DNA of 64,000 bases from an uncultured Alphaproteobacteria bacterium (GTDB lineage Bacteria; Pseudomonadota; Alphaproteobacteria; Caulobacterales; Caulobacteraceae): assembly GCA_903909375.1 (NCBI GenBank), contig CAIVVM010000005.1, positions 62,001 through 126,000 on the forward strand. Direction: 5' to 3'. Shown here piece by piece: positions 51,773 to 59,982 of this stretch. Numbering within the stretch: position 1 is the stretch's first letter; every line of letters starts with the position of its first letter. Below the pieces are notes generated by a model. The model saw only the letters and a list, made by a program, of their open reading frames with translations, made no database searches and was not told the DNA's origin. The translations under genes and the position numbers were made by a program.

Positions 51773-54424
51773 ATGCGCCCCACCTTCGTAAACGTCGGCG
51801 AACGGACCAATGTCACCGGTTCGGCCAAATTCCGGAAACTGATCGCCGACGGGGACTATCCCGAGGCGCTCAGCGTGGCGCGTCAGCAGGTCGACGCCGG
51901 CGCCCAGATCATCGACGTGAATATGGACGAGGGTCTGCTGGACTCCGTCCACGCCATGAAGACGTTCCTGAACCTGATCGCCGCCGAGCCGGATATCGCC
52001 CGGGTGCCGGTGATGATCGACTCATCCAAGTGGGAGGTGATCGAGGCGGGTCTGAAGTGCGTCCAGGGCAAGACCATCGTCAACTCGATCTCCATGAAGG
52101 AGGGCGAGGCGAAGTTCATCGAACAGGCGCGGGCCTGCCTGCGCTACGGCGCCGCCGTGGTGGTGATGGCGTTTGACGAGGTCGGACAGGCCGATACCGC
52201 CGATCGCAAGGTCGAGATCTGTGAGCGGGCCTACAGGATTCTGACCGCGCAGGTGGGCTTCCCGCCGGAAGACATCATTTTCGACCCCAACATCTTCGCC
52301 GTCGCCACGGGCATCGACGAGCACAACAACTATGCGGTTGATTTCATTGAAGCGACGCGCCGGATCAAGGCGTCCTGCCCGCACGCCCGCATCTCCGGCG
52401 GTGTTTCCAATGTCAGCTTCAGTTTCCGGGGTAACGAGCCGGTGCGGCGCGCGATCCACGGCGTATTCCTGTACCACGCCATTGCAGCCGGCATGGACAT
52501 GGGGATCGTCAACGCCGGCGACCTGCCGGTCTATGACAATATCCCCGAGGAGCTGAAGGTCGCTGTCGAGGATGTGATCCTCAACCGCCCGCAGCGTGAC
52601 CCCAAACTCTCCAACACCGAGCGGCTGGTCGAGCTGGCGCCGAAGTACAAGGGCGGCAAGTCCGAGGCCAAGGGTCCGGATCTGGCCTGGCGTGAAGGCG
52701 ACGTCGGACAACGGATCACCCATGCCCTGGTCCACGGCATCACCGAGTTCATCGAGGTCGACACCGAGGAATCGCGGCTGGCGTCGGAACGCCCGCTGCA
52801 CGTGATCGAAGGCCCGCTGATGACGGGCATGAACGTGGTCGGCGACCTGTTCGGCGCGGGCAAGATGTTCCTGCCCCAGGTGGTGAAGTCCGCCCGGGTG
52901 ATGAAGCAGGCCGTGGCCTGGCTGGAGCCCTTCATGGAGGCCGAGAAGGCAGGCAAACCCCGCGAACAGGCCGGCCGTATCCTGATGGCGACCGTCAAGG
53001 GCGACGTCCACGACATTGGCAAGAACATCGTGGGCGTGGTCCTGCAGTGCAATAACTACGAGGTCATCGACCTGGGCGTGATGGTGCCGCTGGACCGCAT
53101 TCTGGACGAGGCCAAGGCGCACAATGTCGATATCGTCGGACTCAGCGGCCTGATCACTCCGTCGCTGGACGAGATGACCTATGTGGCCGCCGAGATGGAG
53201 CGGCGAGGCATGACCATCCCGCTGCTGATCGGCGGGGCGACGACCTCGAAAACCCATACGGCCGTGAAGATCGCGCCGAAGTACCCTTCTGGCTCTACCA
53301 CCTATGTGCTGGACGCCAGCCGCGCGGTAGGCGTGGTCTCCAACCTGCTGTCGCCCACCGAAAAGACGAAATTTCTGGCGGCCACGGCCGATGACTACGA
53401 GAAGGTCCGCGCCCAGTTCGAGCGCGGGCAGGGGACCCGCGCGCGCGCCACCCTGACTGAAGCCCGTGCCAACGCCTTCAAGCCCGACTGGGCCGGTTAT
53501 GTCCCGCCGAAGCCCAGCTTCCTGGGAACCCGTACCTTCGCGCCTTACGACCTGCCGGAACTGCGCCGTCACATCGACTGGACGCCATTCTTCGCCAGCT
53601 GGGAGCTGATCGGCAGGTACCCGCAAATCCTGGAAGACGAGGTGGTGGGCGCCGCCGCCACCGACCTGTTCGCCGATGCGCAGCGCATGCTGGAGCGCAT
53701 CCTGCAGGAGGGTCTGCTCGAGGCCCGCGGCGTGGTGGGCTTCTGGCCGGCACAGGCCGATGGCGACGACATTGTGCTCTACGCCGACGAGGCCCGTACG
53801 ACCGAGCGCGCGCGCCTGCACACCCTGCGCCAGCAGATGGTCAAGACCGGTGAGGGCCAGGCCAATATGGCGCTATCCGACTTCGTGGCCCCGATCGGCG
53901 GCCCTGCCGACTATGTGGGCGGCTTCGCCGTCACCGCCGGCCACGGCGAACTGGAGCTGGCCAAACACTTCAAGGACGCTGGCGACGATTATTCCGCCAT
54001 CCTGGCGACGGCCCTGGCCGACCGTCTCGCGGAAGCTTTCGCCGAGGCAATGCACCGCAAGGTGCGCACCGAACTTTGGGGCTACGCCTCCGAAGAGCCT
54101 TTCGACCTGACACAGCTGCTCGAGGAAAAATACCGCGGCATCCGCCCGGCCCCCGGCTATCCCGCCCAGCCCGACCATACGGAAAAGGCGACCCTGTTCG
54201 ACCTGCTGGACGCGCCAGGCGCGGCGGGCATGGCGCTGACCGAAAGCTTCGCCATGACTCCACCGGCGGCGGTCAGCGGCCTCTATTTCGCTCATCCGGA
54301 CAGCCACTATTTTGGCGTGGGCCGGATCGAGAAGGACCAGGTCGAGGACTATGCCCGCCGCAAGGGCTGGACCGTCGCCGAGGCCGAGCGGTGGCTGGCG
54401 CCGATCCTGAGCTACGGAGTGTAG
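51773..54424 (+). CDS. metH: Methionine synthase, cobalamin-binding half (split MetH C-terminus)
   Basis: 883 residues from ATG 51773 ([20 protein letters not shown]); the frame is open to 51716 through the repeat. Domains in order: pterin-binding barrel (about 1-260), B12 cap helix bundle, Rossmann B12 domain with the base-off His motif [20 protein letters not shown] (about 420-440), and the AdoMet reactivation domain with [15 protein letters not shown] near residues 799-813. It transfers the methyl of 5-methyl-THF via cob(I)alamin. It lacks the homocysteine domain, supplied by the 49977 product. No cobalamin riboswitch was seen. Confidence 0.95.
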   Translation: MRPTFVNVGERTNVTGSAKFRKLIADGDYPEALSVARQQVDAGAQIIDVNMDEGLLDSVHAMKTFLNLIAAEPDIARVPVMIDSSKWEVIEAGLKCVQGKTIVNSISMKEGEAKFIEQARACLRYGAAVVVMAFDEVGQADTADRKVEICERAYRILTAQVGFPPEDIIFDPNIFAVATGIDEHNNYAVDFIEATRRIKASCPHARISGGVSNVSFSFRGNEPVRRAIHGVFLYHAIAAGMDMGIVNAGDLPVYDNIPEELKVAVEDVILNRPQRDPKLSNTERLVELAPKYKGGKSEAKGPDLAWREGDVGQRITHALVHGITEFIEVDTEESRLASERPLHVIEGPLMTGMNVVGDLFGAGKMFLPQVVKSARVMKQAVAWLEPFMEAEKAGKPREQAGRILMATVKGDVHDIGKNIVGVVLQCNNYEVIDLGVMVPLDRILDEAKAHNVDIVGLSGLITPSLDEMTYVAAEMERRGMTIPLLIGGATTSKTHTAVKIAPKYPSGSTTYVLDASRAVGVVSNLLSPTEKTKFLAATADDYEKVRAQFERGQGTRARATLTEARANAFKPDWAGYVPPKPSFLGTRTFAPYDLPELRRHIDWTPFFASWELIGRYPQILEDEVVGAAATDLFADAQRMLERILQEGLLEARGVVGFWPAQADGDDIVLYADEARTTERARLHTLRQQMVKTGEGQANMALSDFVAPIGGPADYVGGFAVTAGHGELELAKHFKDAGDDYSAILATALADRLAEAFAEAMHRKVRTELWGYASEEPFDLTQLLEEKYRGIRPAPGYPAQPDHTEKATLFDLLDAPGAAGMALTESFAMTPPAAVSGLYFAHPDSHYFGVGRIEKDQVEDYARRKGWTVAEAERWLAPILSYGV

Positions 54425-54501
54425 GGGGATTGCATCGTCGAGGAGGCGCGCGCCCGACGCTGTGGCTGGCCCTGCCGAGCCAGTCGCGCTAACTCACTTC
54501 C

Positions 54502-54831
54502 ATGGCCAAGCACAAACAGAACCCGGAGCAAGAGATCTCCGTCGACGGCGAGGCCTATGTCTGGCGCATTCAGCGCCGGCCGCAGTGGTCCAGCGACGCC
54601 AACGAATGGCGGGGTATGGCGCTGGCCGTGCGTCACGCCGAGGGCCAGCGCGAGGCTTTGGTGGAGTTTCCGCCAGGCAAACAGCCAAAGTTTGGCGCAC
54701 CACATCTCCAACCCTCCCAGATCGCCCCGGAGCTGGTCGCCCGCGCCATCGCCTCGGCCATTACGGCGGGTTGGGAGCCGTTGTCGCGCGGCAAGACCGT
54801 GGCGATCGTCGTCGATGAGAGCGGCGGCTGA
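54502..54831 (+). CDS. Small conserved-looking protein, function unknown
   Basis: 109 residues beginning 77 bases after metH. The sequence (MAKHKQNPEQEISVDGEAYVWRI, PQWSSDANEWRGMALAV, ALVEFPPGKQPKFGAP) resembles a small all-beta domain followed by a helix (PELVARAIASAITAGWEPLSRG). No signal peptide, Cys pair or nucleotide motif is present. I do not recognise a function. It is the first of four small genes leading to an SRAP-domain gene. Confidence 0.7.
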   Translation: MAKHKQNPEQEISVDGEAYVWRIQRRPQWSSDANEWRGMALAVRHAEGQREALVEFPPGKQPKFGAPHLQPSQIAPELVARAIASAITAGWEPLSRGKTVAIVVDESGG

Positions 54832-54954
54832 TACGGCGGTTTCGCCTCGGGGCGCGGCGCCAGGCTTTCGAAAATTTCTGTGCGCCAAAACCGCGATTGA
54901 CTCGCCAAACCTGAAATGTTCTGTTTTTGTTCCGATCCACAGTCGGAGCGTTTC

Positions 54955-55167
54955 ATGGTCAAGATCAACTATCGCGGCATCACCGATCCCCGGGCGATGT
55001 TTGAGGCGCTGCGGCCCTTTCGCCGGGCGCTGCTGGATCTCAAGGGCCGCTGCAGGCCCTTCCATCCGGACTACCTGATCCTCGACGCGGTCGACAAGGC
55101 CCTGACGACCGCAGCCTATCACTTCACCCGTGAGCCGGACTTCTATTCCGGCGAGCCGCACGGCTGA
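54955..55167 (+). CDS. Small conserved-looking protein, function unknown
   Basis: 70 residues from ATG 54955, chosen over an earlier in-frame ATG (54916) because GGAGCG lies at 54944-54949, six bases upstream. The protein (MVKINYRGITDPRAMFEALR, PFRRALLDLKGRCRPFHPDY, LILDAVDKALTTAAYHFTREPD) is a compact helical sequence with one Cys and no membrane segment. Its stop overlaps the next gene's ATG (TGATG), so both are translationally coupled. No family is recognised. Confidence 0.65.
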   Translation: MVKINYRGITDPRAMFEALRPFRRALLDLKGRCRPFHPDYLILDAVDKALTTAAYHFTREPDFYSGEPHG

Positions 55168-55469
55168 TGCGCCTGATACCGCATGATGGAACCCAGGCGA
55201 TGGGCGATTTCCGGCGCTATCCCGGCTGTCGCCTGCTCATTGCCTGCAGCGCCTGTTCCTGGTCGAAAGCCTACGATCCGGAGCGGGTCATCGACCGCCT
55301 GCGCGCGCTGAGGGCCGGGGGGCACGCAACCCGGGTGGCCGACGTGGCCCGACGGGTCCAGTGGACCTGCCCGGCGTGCGGCCGCCTGCGTTGGCGGGCG
55401 CAGTTCGCCTGGCCGCCGGGCCTGAAGCCGCGAGACATCCGGCGTCTGGCCGACCGCTATCGCAACTGA
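55167..55469 (+). CDS. Zinc-ribbon protein (first of tandem pair)
   Basis: 100 residues. Two Cys pairs, CSAC (27-30) and CPAC (68-71), are 37 residues apart, the layout of a zinc ribbon with a helical insertion (DPERVIDRLRALRAGGHATR). A third Cys21 precedes. The C-terminus is basic (FAWPPGLKPRDIRRLADRYRN), which suits nucleic acid binding. The next gene encodes a shorter protein of the same architecture, so they look like paralogues. Function unknown. Confidence 0.7.
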   Translation: MRLIPHDGTQAMGDFRRYPGCRLLIACSACSWSKAYDPERVIDRLRALRAGGHATRVADVARRVQWTCPACGRLRWRAQFAWPPGLKPRDIRRLADRYRN

Positions 55470-55471
55470 CC

Positions 55472-55669
55472 ATGACGACGGTCGCCCGCATCGGTCGTCT
55501 CAAGGGGCCGCTGACCATTCGCTGTTTCACCTGCGCGCATCAGGTGACCTGGAGCGTCGCCGAGGCCATCCGCCGCTTCGGCGGCGAGTGCATGGTCACC
55601 GACGCCCGGCGGCGCCTGGCCTGTTCGGCGTGTGGCGAAAGGCGTAGCCGCTGTGTCGACTTCGTCTGA
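55472..55669 (+). CDS. Short zinc-ribbon protein (second of tandem pair)
   Basis: 65 residues from ATG 55472, two bases after the previous stop. Cys18/Cys21 (RCFTC) and Cys51/Cys54 (CSAC) form the same CxxC-n-CxxC arrangement as the 55167 protein, with an intervening helix (SVAEAIRRFGGECMVTDARRR). The two share the order Cys pair, Trp or aromatic residue, helix, GG turn, Cys pair. It probably binds zinc, and perhaps DNA or a protein partner. Function unknown. The SRAP gene begins 62 bases downstream. Confidence 0.65.
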   Translation: MTTVARIGRLKGPLTIRCFTCAHQVTWSVAEAIRRFGGECMVTDARRRLACSACGERRSRCVDFV

Positions 55670-55731
55670 AATACGCCAATAGAACCCTGGGCGGCTTCCA
55701 ACCCACCCGAGCGGCGCTGTAGTGTTCGCCG

Positions 55732-56379
55732 ATGTGCAACGCCTTTCGCCTGAGCACGCCGATCTCAGCCATCGAGGAGGTGCTGCGCCAGCTCGGCCTG
55801 CCGCTGAGCTATCCCGATACCGGCGCCACGCCCAACGACTGGCCGCAGATCGAGATGACCCGGCCCACCAACACCCTGCCGGTGTTTCGTCCGCTGGACC
55901 CGGCCCAACCTGGCGCCGGGCTCATGCTGGCCCAGCAGCGCTGGTGGCTGGTGCCGTTCTTCCATCGCGGGGAGACCAAGGCCTGGAAGGCCATGTGCAC
56001 CAACGCCCGCGCCGAGACCGTGAAAACCAGCCGTACCTTCAAGGGGCCCTATGAGCGCCGCCGCTGCCTGGTTCCCGCCGACGCCTACTACGAATGGACC
56101 GGTGAGAAGGGCGCCAAGACCCGCTGGCGGTTCGAGCGGCCGGATGGCGACTGGTGGTCGTTCGCTGGCCTCTGGGACCGGTGCGAGACGGCGGAAGGGC
56201 CGCTGGAGAGTTTCGCCATTATCACCAAGACGGCGGGCCCCGACAGCGCGGGCTATCACAACCGCCAACCGGTTATCCTGGACAAGGCCGACTTCGCCCG
56301 TTGGCTCGACCTGTCCGCCGATCCCGCGGCGCTGCTCGCGCCCTCGCCTGAAGGGACGCTGAAGGTCACCCAGGCGTAG
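55732..56379 (+). CDS. SRAP-domain protein (YedK/HMCES family)
   Basis: 215 residues. The protein starts MCNAFRL with the catalytic Cys2 that forms a thiazolidine link to abasic DNA after Met removal. The conserved Asn of TNARAET (near 83), Glu in ADAYYEWTGEKG (about 111-122) and the His of GYHNRQPVIL (near 181) are present. This family shields abasic sites in single-stranded DNA. The ATG-to-stop length is typical. It follows a run of small genes on the same strand, including two zinc-ribbon proteins. Confidence 0.92.
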   Translation: MCNAFRLSTPISAIEEVLRQLGLPLSYPDTGATPNDWPQIEMTRPTNTLPVFRPLDPAQPGAGLMLAQQRWWLVPFFHRGETKAWKAMCTNARAETVKTSRTFKGPYERRRCLVPADAYYEWTGEKGAKTRWRFERPDGDWWSFAGLWDRCETAEGPLESFAIITKTAGPDSAGYHNRQPVILDKADFARWLDLSADPAALLAPSPEGTLKVTQA

Positions 56380-56391
56380 GGCGCGTCCAGG

Positions 56392-57564
56392 TCAAGCGTC
56401 TGCGAAGATCCGCTTGAAGTTGTCGGCGTAGAACTTGTCGCGCACCGCCGGAGCACGCTCGCCCAGCGACGCCTCGAACCGACCGATCGGATTGCGGCCG
56501 CCTTCGATGTGCGGATAGTCGCTGGAGAACAGGTAGAGGTCCGGGTTCGACTGGTCGATGAAGCTGCCGACCTCCTCGAAGACGAAGGGCGTGAAGGCCA
56601 GTTGCTGGGTGATCTGTTCCGACGGCGTGCGGCTCAGGCCCTGCAGGTTGGCGTCATTGCGGCTCCAGTGCTTCACCACCCAGTCGAGACGGCGCAGCAT
56701 TTCCGGCACCCATCCGGCGCCCAGTTCCACGGCAGCGCCGCGTAGGCCCTTGTGGCGTTCCAGTACGCCGTCCAGCACCATCATGGTCAGGAACTGCTCC
56801 GGGCCCTCGTGCAGCAGGGCCACGTCCTTGGTCCGCAGGTTTTCGCCGCCGCCCAGCCAGTCCTTGGTGGGAGGGCGGCCATTGTTCATCCAGGCCTTGG
56901 CCAGCTGCAGCGGCGCACCGCCGACGTGCAGCACAAACGGCGTGCCGGTCTCGGCCAGCCGGGCCCAGAACGGATCGAGGTCCACGTGGCCGGGCGCGCG
57001 CTCACCGCAGGGGCGGTGCGGGATCCAGGCCGCCTTCAGTCCGTTAGCGAGGGAGAACTCCAGCTCGGCGAGCGCCAGCTCCGGGTCGTCCAGCGGAATG
57101 GCGGCCACGCCCATCAGGCGTTTGTCGCTCTTGCAGAATTCGGCCATGTGCCGGTTGTGAGCGCGGGCTGCGCCGTAACGCAGGCGATGCTCCAGCTTCG
57201 AACTGGGCGAGAACGGCATGCGCAGGCTGTGGGTAGCGAACACCAGCTGCTTCTTGAAGCCCAGCATATCCAGCGCCGTCGTGCGATCAGCGCTGTTGAA
57301 GGCGCCCAAGGCCTGGATTTCCTTGGATTTCTCGATCAGTTGAGGACCCATGGCGATCTGGGCGGCCACGTGTTCGGGGCTGTGGCGCCCGCCCTGGTTC
57401 ATGATCACCGCCACCTCTTCGTCGGTGACGATGGAGGCGGAATAACTGACTTCCGGGATCTCGTCGCGCAGGGCCGGATCGGCAAAGTCCTTCAGGAAGT
57501 TGGGCAACTCCATGATGTGACTGTCGGCATCGTAATAGGCCCGGTTGGCCGGCGCGTAGGTCAT
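56392..57564 (-). CDS. Amidohydrolase-2 family protein
   Basis: 390 residues, no signal peptide. The N-terminus carries a degenerate metal motif DADSHIMELP (in place of HxH), typical of amidohydrolase-2/ACMSD-like proteins. Other parts include VAAIPLDDPELALAELEFSLANGLKAAWIPHRPCG, HVGGAPLQLAKAWMNN (a likely metal-ligand His) and LYLFSSDYPHIEGGRNPIGRFEASL near the C-terminus (Asp ligand). The enzyme probably hydrolyses or decarboxylates a small acid. It is convergent with the SRAP gene. The gene upstream on this strand encodes an enoyl-CoA hydratase, so a catabolic role is plausible. Confidence 0.85.
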   Translation of the reverse strand: MTYAPANRAYYDADSHIMELPNFLKDFADPALRDEIPEVSYSASIVTDEEVAVIMNQGGRHSPEHVAAQIAMGPQLIEKSKEIQALGAFNSADRTTALDMLGFKKQLVFATHSLRMPFSPSSKLEHRLRYGAARAHNRHMAEFCKSDKRLMGVAAIPLDDPELALAELEFSLANGLKAAWIPHRPCGERAPGHVDLDPFWARLAETGTPFVLHVGGAPLQLAKAWMNNGRPPTKDWLGGGENLRTKDVALLHEGPEQFLTMMVLDGVLERHKGLRGAAVELGAGWVPEMLRRLDWVVKHWSRNDANLQGLSRTPSEQITQQLAFTPFVFEEVGSFIDQSNPDLYLFSSDYPHIEGGRNPIGRFEASLGERAPAVRDKFYADNFKRIFADA

Positions 57565-57655
57565 GACGTTCTCCCGAATGGCCCAGGCGTTGGACCGGAG
57601 ACCCTCCGGACCGCCCGTGGCGTTTGGCTGACTATGCGACGTCGGATGAAGCGAG

Positions 57656-57671
57656 TCACATGTGTTTGTGA
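57656..57671 (-). promoter_or_regulatory. TCACA-N6-TGTGA inverted repeat upstream of the amidohydrolase gene
   Basis: TCACA (57656-57660) and TGTGA (57667-57671) are separated by TGTGTT. The site is about 92-107 bases upstream of the amidohydrolase ATG. The symmetry suits a dimeric regulator (TetR or CRP-like sites look similar), but short inverted repeats also arise by chance. No cognate regulator gene lies beside it. Confidence 0.3.
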
Positions 57672-57710
57672 GTTTCAGGCCGAAAGTCGCAGCCCGCGAA
57701 ACGCGCGCGC

Positions 57711-58556
57711 CTACTTCCCCTGATAGTTCGCCGGTCGCTTCTCCATGAACGCCTTCATGCCCTCGAGCGCGTCTTCGGTTCGCAGCAACGGCAGCAGTTG
57801 CAGGAACACGTGGTGGACATGCTCATCGAAGCCTTCGGACAGGCCCATACGCATAAGACGCTTTGAGGCCTGCACCGCCAGCGGCGCATTGCCGGCGATT
57901 TCCAGCGCCAGTTCGCGGGCGGCTTTGGCGACGTCGGCCTCGGGAACCGCACGGGACGCCAGGCCCATGTCGACGCACTCCTTCGCTGTCAGGGTGCGGC
58001 CGGTGAAGATGATCTCGGCGGCCTTGGACCAGCCCAGCAGGCGGGGCAGGATCCAGGTGCCGCCGCTTTCCGGCACGATCCCGCGCTTGGTGAAGGCTGC
58101 CGCCATCTTCGCGGTGTCGGACATGATGCGGATGTCGCAGCCCAGCGCTGTGTCCATGCCGTAGCCCGCCGCCGAACCGTTCAGGGCGCAAATGGTGGGT
58201 GTGCCAAGGTTGAAAAGCACTGTGGGCGGGGTCGAGCGCAGGTCGATGTCTGTCGACGTGGAGGCGCCCTGCAGGCCGGTCGAGCCGCTGGATGCGCCGC
58301 GCAGGTCAAGGCCGGCGCAGAACGCCTTGCCCTTGGCCGTCAGGATGATGCAGCGGACATCCTTGTCGCGGTCAGCTTTCAGCAACAGCTCGCCAAGCAA
58401 CACCAGCATCGGCCCGGAAATGGTGTTGAGCCGCTCGGGCCGGTTCAGCGTCAGTGTCGCGATGTGATCGGAGACTTCATAGAGCACTTCCGGGCTGGCA
58501 TCGGCGGCGACGGCTGTGATCGGCGCGGCGGCGCCGCTGTCTGCAGGGGCTGTCAT
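57711..58556 (-). CDS. Enoyl-CoA hydratase/isomerase family protein
   Basis: 281 residues from ATG 58556, with a GAGGA ribosome binding site upstream; the longer upstream frame is unsupported. The crotonase fold is visible: SDHIATLTLNRPERLNTISGP near 35-55, ILTAKGKAFCAGLDLRGA near 80-97 (oxyanion hole), and GYGMDTALGCDIRIMSDTAKM with a C-terminal GWSKAAEIIFTGRTLTAKECVDMGLASRAVPE. The conserved Glu/Asp at the active site is not clearly placed, so dehydration specificity is open. It likely acts in fatty-acid or aromatic acid degradation. Confidence 0.9.
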   Translation of the reverse strand: MTAPADSGAAAPITAVAADASPEVLYEVSDHIATLTLNRPERLNTISGPMLVLLGELLLKADRDKDVRCIILTAKGKAFCAGLDLRGASSGSTGLQGASTSTDIDLRSTPPTVLFNLGTPTICALNGSAAGYGMDTALGCDIRIMSDTAKMAAAFTKRGIVPESGGTWILPRLLGWSKAAEIIFTGRTLTAKECVDMGLASRAVPEADVAKAARELALEIAGNAPLAVQASKRLMRMGLSEGFDEHVHHVFLQLLPLLRTEDALEGMKAFMEKRPANYQGK

Positions 58557-58704
58557 GGCGGTTCCTCGTGTTTTTGCGCGTTGCTCACAGGCTAATGCTG
58601 ACTGACCGGTGTTGGAACCGGGAATTGCGGGCTCATGAGGCAGCCATGACTCGCGCAGGGCCGCCCGATGCGGAACAGTGGCGTTGTACAGGAGGAGAAT
58701 GGCC

Positions 58705-58845
58705 ATGGAATTGGTTGTCGCGCAGTTCAAATGGACCTGCCTGGTCCTTGGCAATGCCGCCTACCGCCGGAAGGCCGTCGTTCCTCTGATCATCGATGGC
58801 GCCTTGGTGGTCCTGTTCGCGATCTACCTGGCCTCAATGGTGTAG
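58705..58845 (+). CDS. 46-residue membrane peptide
   Basis: A strong Shine-Dalgarno (GGAGGAG, 58691-58697) precedes ATG 58705 (another ATG at 58699 would sit too close). The 46-residue product begins MELVVAQFKWTCLVLGNAAYR and ends LVVLFAIYLASMV, with one hydrophobic helix (about 26-45) after an Arg-Arg-Lys segment (YRRKAVVPLIIDGALVVLFA). The good ribosome binding site and tidy membrane topology argue it is real, although it is too short to show a known family. Function unknown. Confidence 0.6.
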   Translation: MELVVAQFKWTCLVLGNAAYRRKAVVPLIIDGALVVLFAIYLASMV

Positions 58846-59211
58846 AATTCCCCAGCGGGCGGCCTTCGGAACACCATCTGGAGGTGTGTCGGCGCCCTTT
58901 TCGCCAAAGTCAAATTCTACCAATAGGAGAATTATGTTGCGTATCACGATACCTTATGGTTGAAATTTGGTTAGCGACGGGCATCGCCGTGTGAGTAGAG
59001 ACTTCACGGACCCAAAGTTGTGATGACGATGCAGTTCAGGATCTCATTTGCAACGGTTGCGGCGCCGTCGTTTGCGGCCGGCAGCGCTTTCGCTGAACCC
59101 TGACGTGCAGATTAGCTCGCCTTACAGGGGAATCCCGTCGCGAACCGTAGGGAGCCTGCTATCCTCCTCCCCAATGGGCGCATTGCCCGACTGCCCAACC
59201 GGATCTAACTG
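58846..59211. other. Intergenic region with two tiny ORFs
   Basis: No full gene is supported. A nine-codon frame (MLRITIPYG) at 58934-58963 has a strong AGGAGA ribosome binding site 4 bases upstream and could be a leader peptide. A 26-codon frame (59023-59103) is listed separately. Part of the stretch around 58900-58980 is AT-richer than its surroundings. It lies just upstream of the PEP-CTERM-like gene and probably contains that gene's promoter. Confidence 0.45.
59023..59103 (+). pseudogene. Signal-peptide-only ORF (26 residues)
   Basis: ATG 59023 opens MTMQFRISFATVAAPSFAAG, continuing SAFAEP to TGA at 59101-59103. It has the shape of a Sec signal peptide with a cleavage site at SAFA-E, but nothing follows. 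It is probably the remnant of a secreted protein gene whose body was lost, or a very short secreted peptide. The next gene also encodes a secreted protein with a similar signal. Confidence 0.35.
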
Positions 59212-59733
59212 ATGTTTTCAGCTGCCAAGTCCCTGCCGTTGGTCCTCGCTACGGTCGGCGCCCTGTTCTTCGCCTCGGCCGCTCAGGCTGAGAGCTTTAG
59301 CTCGGTGCTTCCGGATTTCGGCGCACCGCCCTCCACATTCGTGACCACCTCCGAGCTGCCGACGTTCGACCCCTTTGCGAATGTGGCCAGCGAGGAGCAA
59401 GGACTGCTGTCGTTCACCTCTTACACCGCCGGCCAGGCTGAACTTCCCGCTTACGTGGGCCGGGGCGAGACGTCTTCGCTACCGTCGCCAGCGACCTGGG
59501 CCATGATGTTGGCTGGATTTGGCATGGCCGGCGCGATGCTTCGTCGTGGTCAGCTCTATCGCCTGGTCGAACACGCCGCCAATGGCGACACCCAAACCGA
59601 GGATTTCCATGCCCCGGACGACAAGAGCGCCATCGAGCGCGCGCTCAGCGTGGCCGAGGGCGTTCGCCTGGAACTCTGGCGGGGCGACGAACTTGTACAG
59701 CGCGTGGACGCGCCTTCCCGGGCAGCAGGCTGA
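59212..59733 (+). CDS. Secreted protein with internal PEP-CTERM-like segment and C-terminal extension
   Basis: 173 residues. A signal peptide (AAKSLPLVLATVGALFFASAAQA, cleaved after about residue 26) is followed by a Ser/Thr/Pro-rich stretch. Residues 91-112, PSPATWAMMLAGFGMAGAML followed by Arg-Arg, match the PEP-CTERM sorting signal (PEP-type motif, helix, basic end), with SPATWAMM in place of PEPATWAMM. Normally this ends the protein. Here another ~60 residues follow (YRLVEHAANGDTQTEDFHAP, then AIERALSVAEGVRLELWRGDELVQRV). The frame has normal codon use, so the extension looks genuine. A helix in this position could also simply be a membrane segment. Confidence 0.7.
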   Translation: MFSAAKSLPLVLATVGALFFASAAQAESFSSVLPDFGAPPSTFVTTSELPTFDPFANVASEEQGLLSFTSYTAGQAELPAYVGRGETSSLPSPATWAMMLAGFGMAGAMLRRGQLYRLVEHAANGDTQTEDFHAPDDKSAIERALSVAEGVRLELWRGDELVQRVDAPSRAAG

Positions 59734-59982
59734 ACGACGGAATTCTCGCCGTCCAGCGTTGAACCCCTGATCTAGCATCCGGCTCGCAATGTTCGGACGC
59801 GCGGGGTTGCGTCTGTCCGGACATGCCCACATGGTTTCGTGACCGGATCGACAAAACCCGGCCCTCTTTCGGACGCGCGACGCCCTTAGCCAAGAAGGGG
59901 CGCGCGGCGCGTCGGATCGATACGGACGGCGGCGGGTTTGCAACGGGAGCTGACGATTTTCCGAACGACCAACCCAGTGGTG

